This document shows, piece by piece, positions 62,701 through 64,000 of a stretch of 64,000 nucleotides of DNA. The stretch is from Acanthosepion esculentum (taxonomy: Eukaryota; Mollusca; Cephalopoda; Sepiida; Sepiidae). The notes beneath the pieces were generated by a model. It saw nothing but the letters and a program-made list of their open reading frames with translations. It ran no database searches and was not told the DNA's origin. The position numbers were made by a program, and so were the translations under genes. The stretch is from the NCBI GenBank assembly GCA_964036315.1, contig OZ038510.1, positions 86,844,164 through 86,908,163 on the forward strand. The letters run 5' to 3'. Numbering within the stretch: position 1 is the first letter of the stretch; every line of letters starts with the position of its first letter.

Positions 62701-64000
62701 ACTGTCTCCTGTGTGGGGTGCGTCTGCGTGGGACTTTCTGGGACTGGGGGTCGTCTGCGTGGGACTTTCTGGGACTGTCTCCTGTGTGGGGGGTCTTCTG
62801 CATGGGACATTCTGGGACTGGGGGTCGTCTGCGTGGGACTTTCTGGGACTGTCTCCTGGGTGGGGGGTCGTCTCCGTGGGACTTTCTGGGACTGGAGGTC
62901 GTCTGCATGGGATTTTCTGGGACTATCACCTGGGTGGGGGGTCGTCTGGTTGGGACTTTCTGGGACTGGGTGTCGTCTGCGTGGGACTTTCTGGGACTGG
63001 CGGTCCTCTTCGTGGGACTTTCTGGGACTGTCTCCTTGGTGGGGGGTCTTCTGCGTGGGACTTTCTCGGACTGTCTCCTGGGTTGGGGTCGTCTGCGTGG
63101 GACTTTCTGGGACTGGGGTTCGTCTGCGTGGGACTTTCTGGGACTGTCTCCTGGGTGAGGGGTCGTCTGCGTGGGACTATCTGGGACTGTGGGTCGTCTG
63201 CGTTGGACTTTCTTGGACTGTCTCCTGGGTGGGTGCTCGTCTGCGTTGGACTTTCCGGGTCTGGGGATCGTCTGCGTGAGACTTTCTGGGACTGGGGGCC
63301 GTCTGCGTGGGACTTTCTGGGACTGGGGGTAGTCTGGGTGGGACTTTCTTGGACTGGGGTTCGTCTGCGTTCGACTTTCTGGGACTGTCTCCTGGCTAGG
63401 GTGGTCGTTTGCGTGAGACTTTCTGGGATTTGGGTTCGTCTGCGTGGGACTTTCTGGGACTGGGGGTCGTCTGTGTGGGACTTTCTGGGACTGGGGGTCG
63501 TCTGCGTGGGACTTTCTGGGACTGGAGCTCGTGTGCGTGGGACTTTCTGGGACTGGGGGTCGACTGCGTGGGACTTTCTGGGACTGGGGTTCGTCTGCGT
63601 TGGACTTTCTGGGACTGTCTCCTGGGTGGGGGGTCGTCTGTTTGGGACTTTCTGGGACTGTCTCCTGTGAGGTGGGTCGTCTGCGTGGGACTTTCTGGGA
63701 ATGGCCGTCGTCTGCGTGGGAATTTCGGGGACTGTCTCCTGTGTGGGGTGCGTCTGCGTGGGACTTTCTGGGACTGGGGGTCGTCTGCGTGGGACTTTCT
63801 GGGACTGTCTCCTGTGTGGGGGGTCTTCTGCGTGGGACCTTCTGGGACTGGGGGTCGTCTGCGTGGGACTTTCTGGGACTGTCTCCTGGGTGGGGGGTCG
63901 TCTCTGTATGACTTTCTGGGACTGGAGGTCGTCTGCATGGGATTTTCTGGGACTATCACCTGGGTGGGGGGTCGTCTGGTTGGGATTTTCTGGGACTGGA
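53719..64000 (+). repeat. SatGC array, right block (31 bp and 43 bp units)
   Basis: Same two-unit alphabet and same orientation as 1638-15406, roughly 280 units, running off the window end. Private variants differ from the left block. This block has 'gggcgccgtctgcg' (55472, 57691, 60574, 62168), 'gggactatcacctgggtgg' with 'gtctggttgg', and 'cgggtggtcgtc'. The left block has 'tactttatggg' with 'tcttctgttttggac'. Stop-free unit sequence again generates long spurious frames, for example about 840 codons at 61148-63670 on the plus strand and 641 at 57259-59184 on the minus strand. Confidence 0.96.
54347..61900 (+). repeat. SatGC right-block HOR (~2.3-2.8 kb), about three copies
   Basis: The marker 'cgggtggtcgtctgcg' occurs at 54347, 56628 and 59473, spacings 2281 and 2845 bp. 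The markers 'ctggctcctgtgtggg' and 'cataggaca/catagaaca' follow in the same order in each copy, and 'gggcgccg' lies 1.06-1.13 kb after each. Copies differ by gain or loss of 31/43 bp units. A further partial copy without the first marker follows to about 63500. Boundaries are approximate. Confidence 0.7.

Noticed and set aside
61148..63670. 840-codon plus-strand frame, and an 829-codon frame at 57638-60127, with Gly/Trp/Leu periodicity
   Set aside because: Same stop-free SatGC unit. Resemblance to repetitive structural proteins is only compositional.
1638..64000. Telomeric or subtelomeric simple repeats (TTAGGG, TTAGG or similar) within the G-rich arrays
   Set aside because: G-runs are part of a 31/43 bp unit. 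No tandem telomere-type hexamer or pentamer was seen.

Overview
This 64 kb window is satellite DNA from end to end. I found no credible protein-coding gene, tRNA, rRNA, CRISPR array, promoter, or recognisable transposon. Five unrelated tandem-repeat families abut one another with no unique spacer: Sat162 (about 162 bp), SatGC (31 bp and 43 bp units, G+T-rich on the given strand), Sat60 (60 bp), Sat394 (about 394 bp) and Sat200 (about 200 bp, AT-rich). Family names are mine. This organisation (long head-to-tail arrays, higher-order repeats, inverted blocks) points to constitutive heterochromatin of a eukaryote, such as a pericentromere, centromere, subtelomere or B/sex chromosome. The sequence gives no basis for naming the species.

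Layout, left to right. 1-1637 Sat162(+). 1638-15406 SatGC(+). 15407-29196 Sat60(+). 29197-31662 Sat394(+). 31663-41175 Sat200(+). Orientation then flips at about 41175: 41176-46948 Sat200(-), 46949-52566 Sat394(-), 52567-53718 Sat60(-). Finally 53719-64000 is SatGC again, but in the + orientation.

The central block, about 28050-53718, is therefore a large composite inverted duplication of three satellites. Both inter-satellite junctions (Sat60/Sat394 and Sat394/Sat200) recur in mirror image with shared private variants. The arms are similar but not identical and have different copy numbers: Sat394 has about 6 units on the left and 14 on the right, Sat200 about 48 and 29. It is thus unlikely to be a simple fold-back assembly artefact. 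The outer SatGC blocks do not obey the mirror symmetry.

Every family also shows higher-order repeat (HOR) structure: 641/1282 bp in Sat162, about 2.2-2.6 kb and 581 bp in left SatGC, about 2.3-2.8 kb in right SatGC, about 2.1-2.3 kb and 300 bp in Sat60, 1576 bp in Sat394, and 802 bp in Sat200. Three families (162, 200, 394) independently show four-monomer HORs.

The many long open reading frames, up to about 850 codons on either strand, are by-products of repeat units that lack stop codons, and I do not call them genes. All unit counts are array length divided by unit length, and identities are judged by eye.
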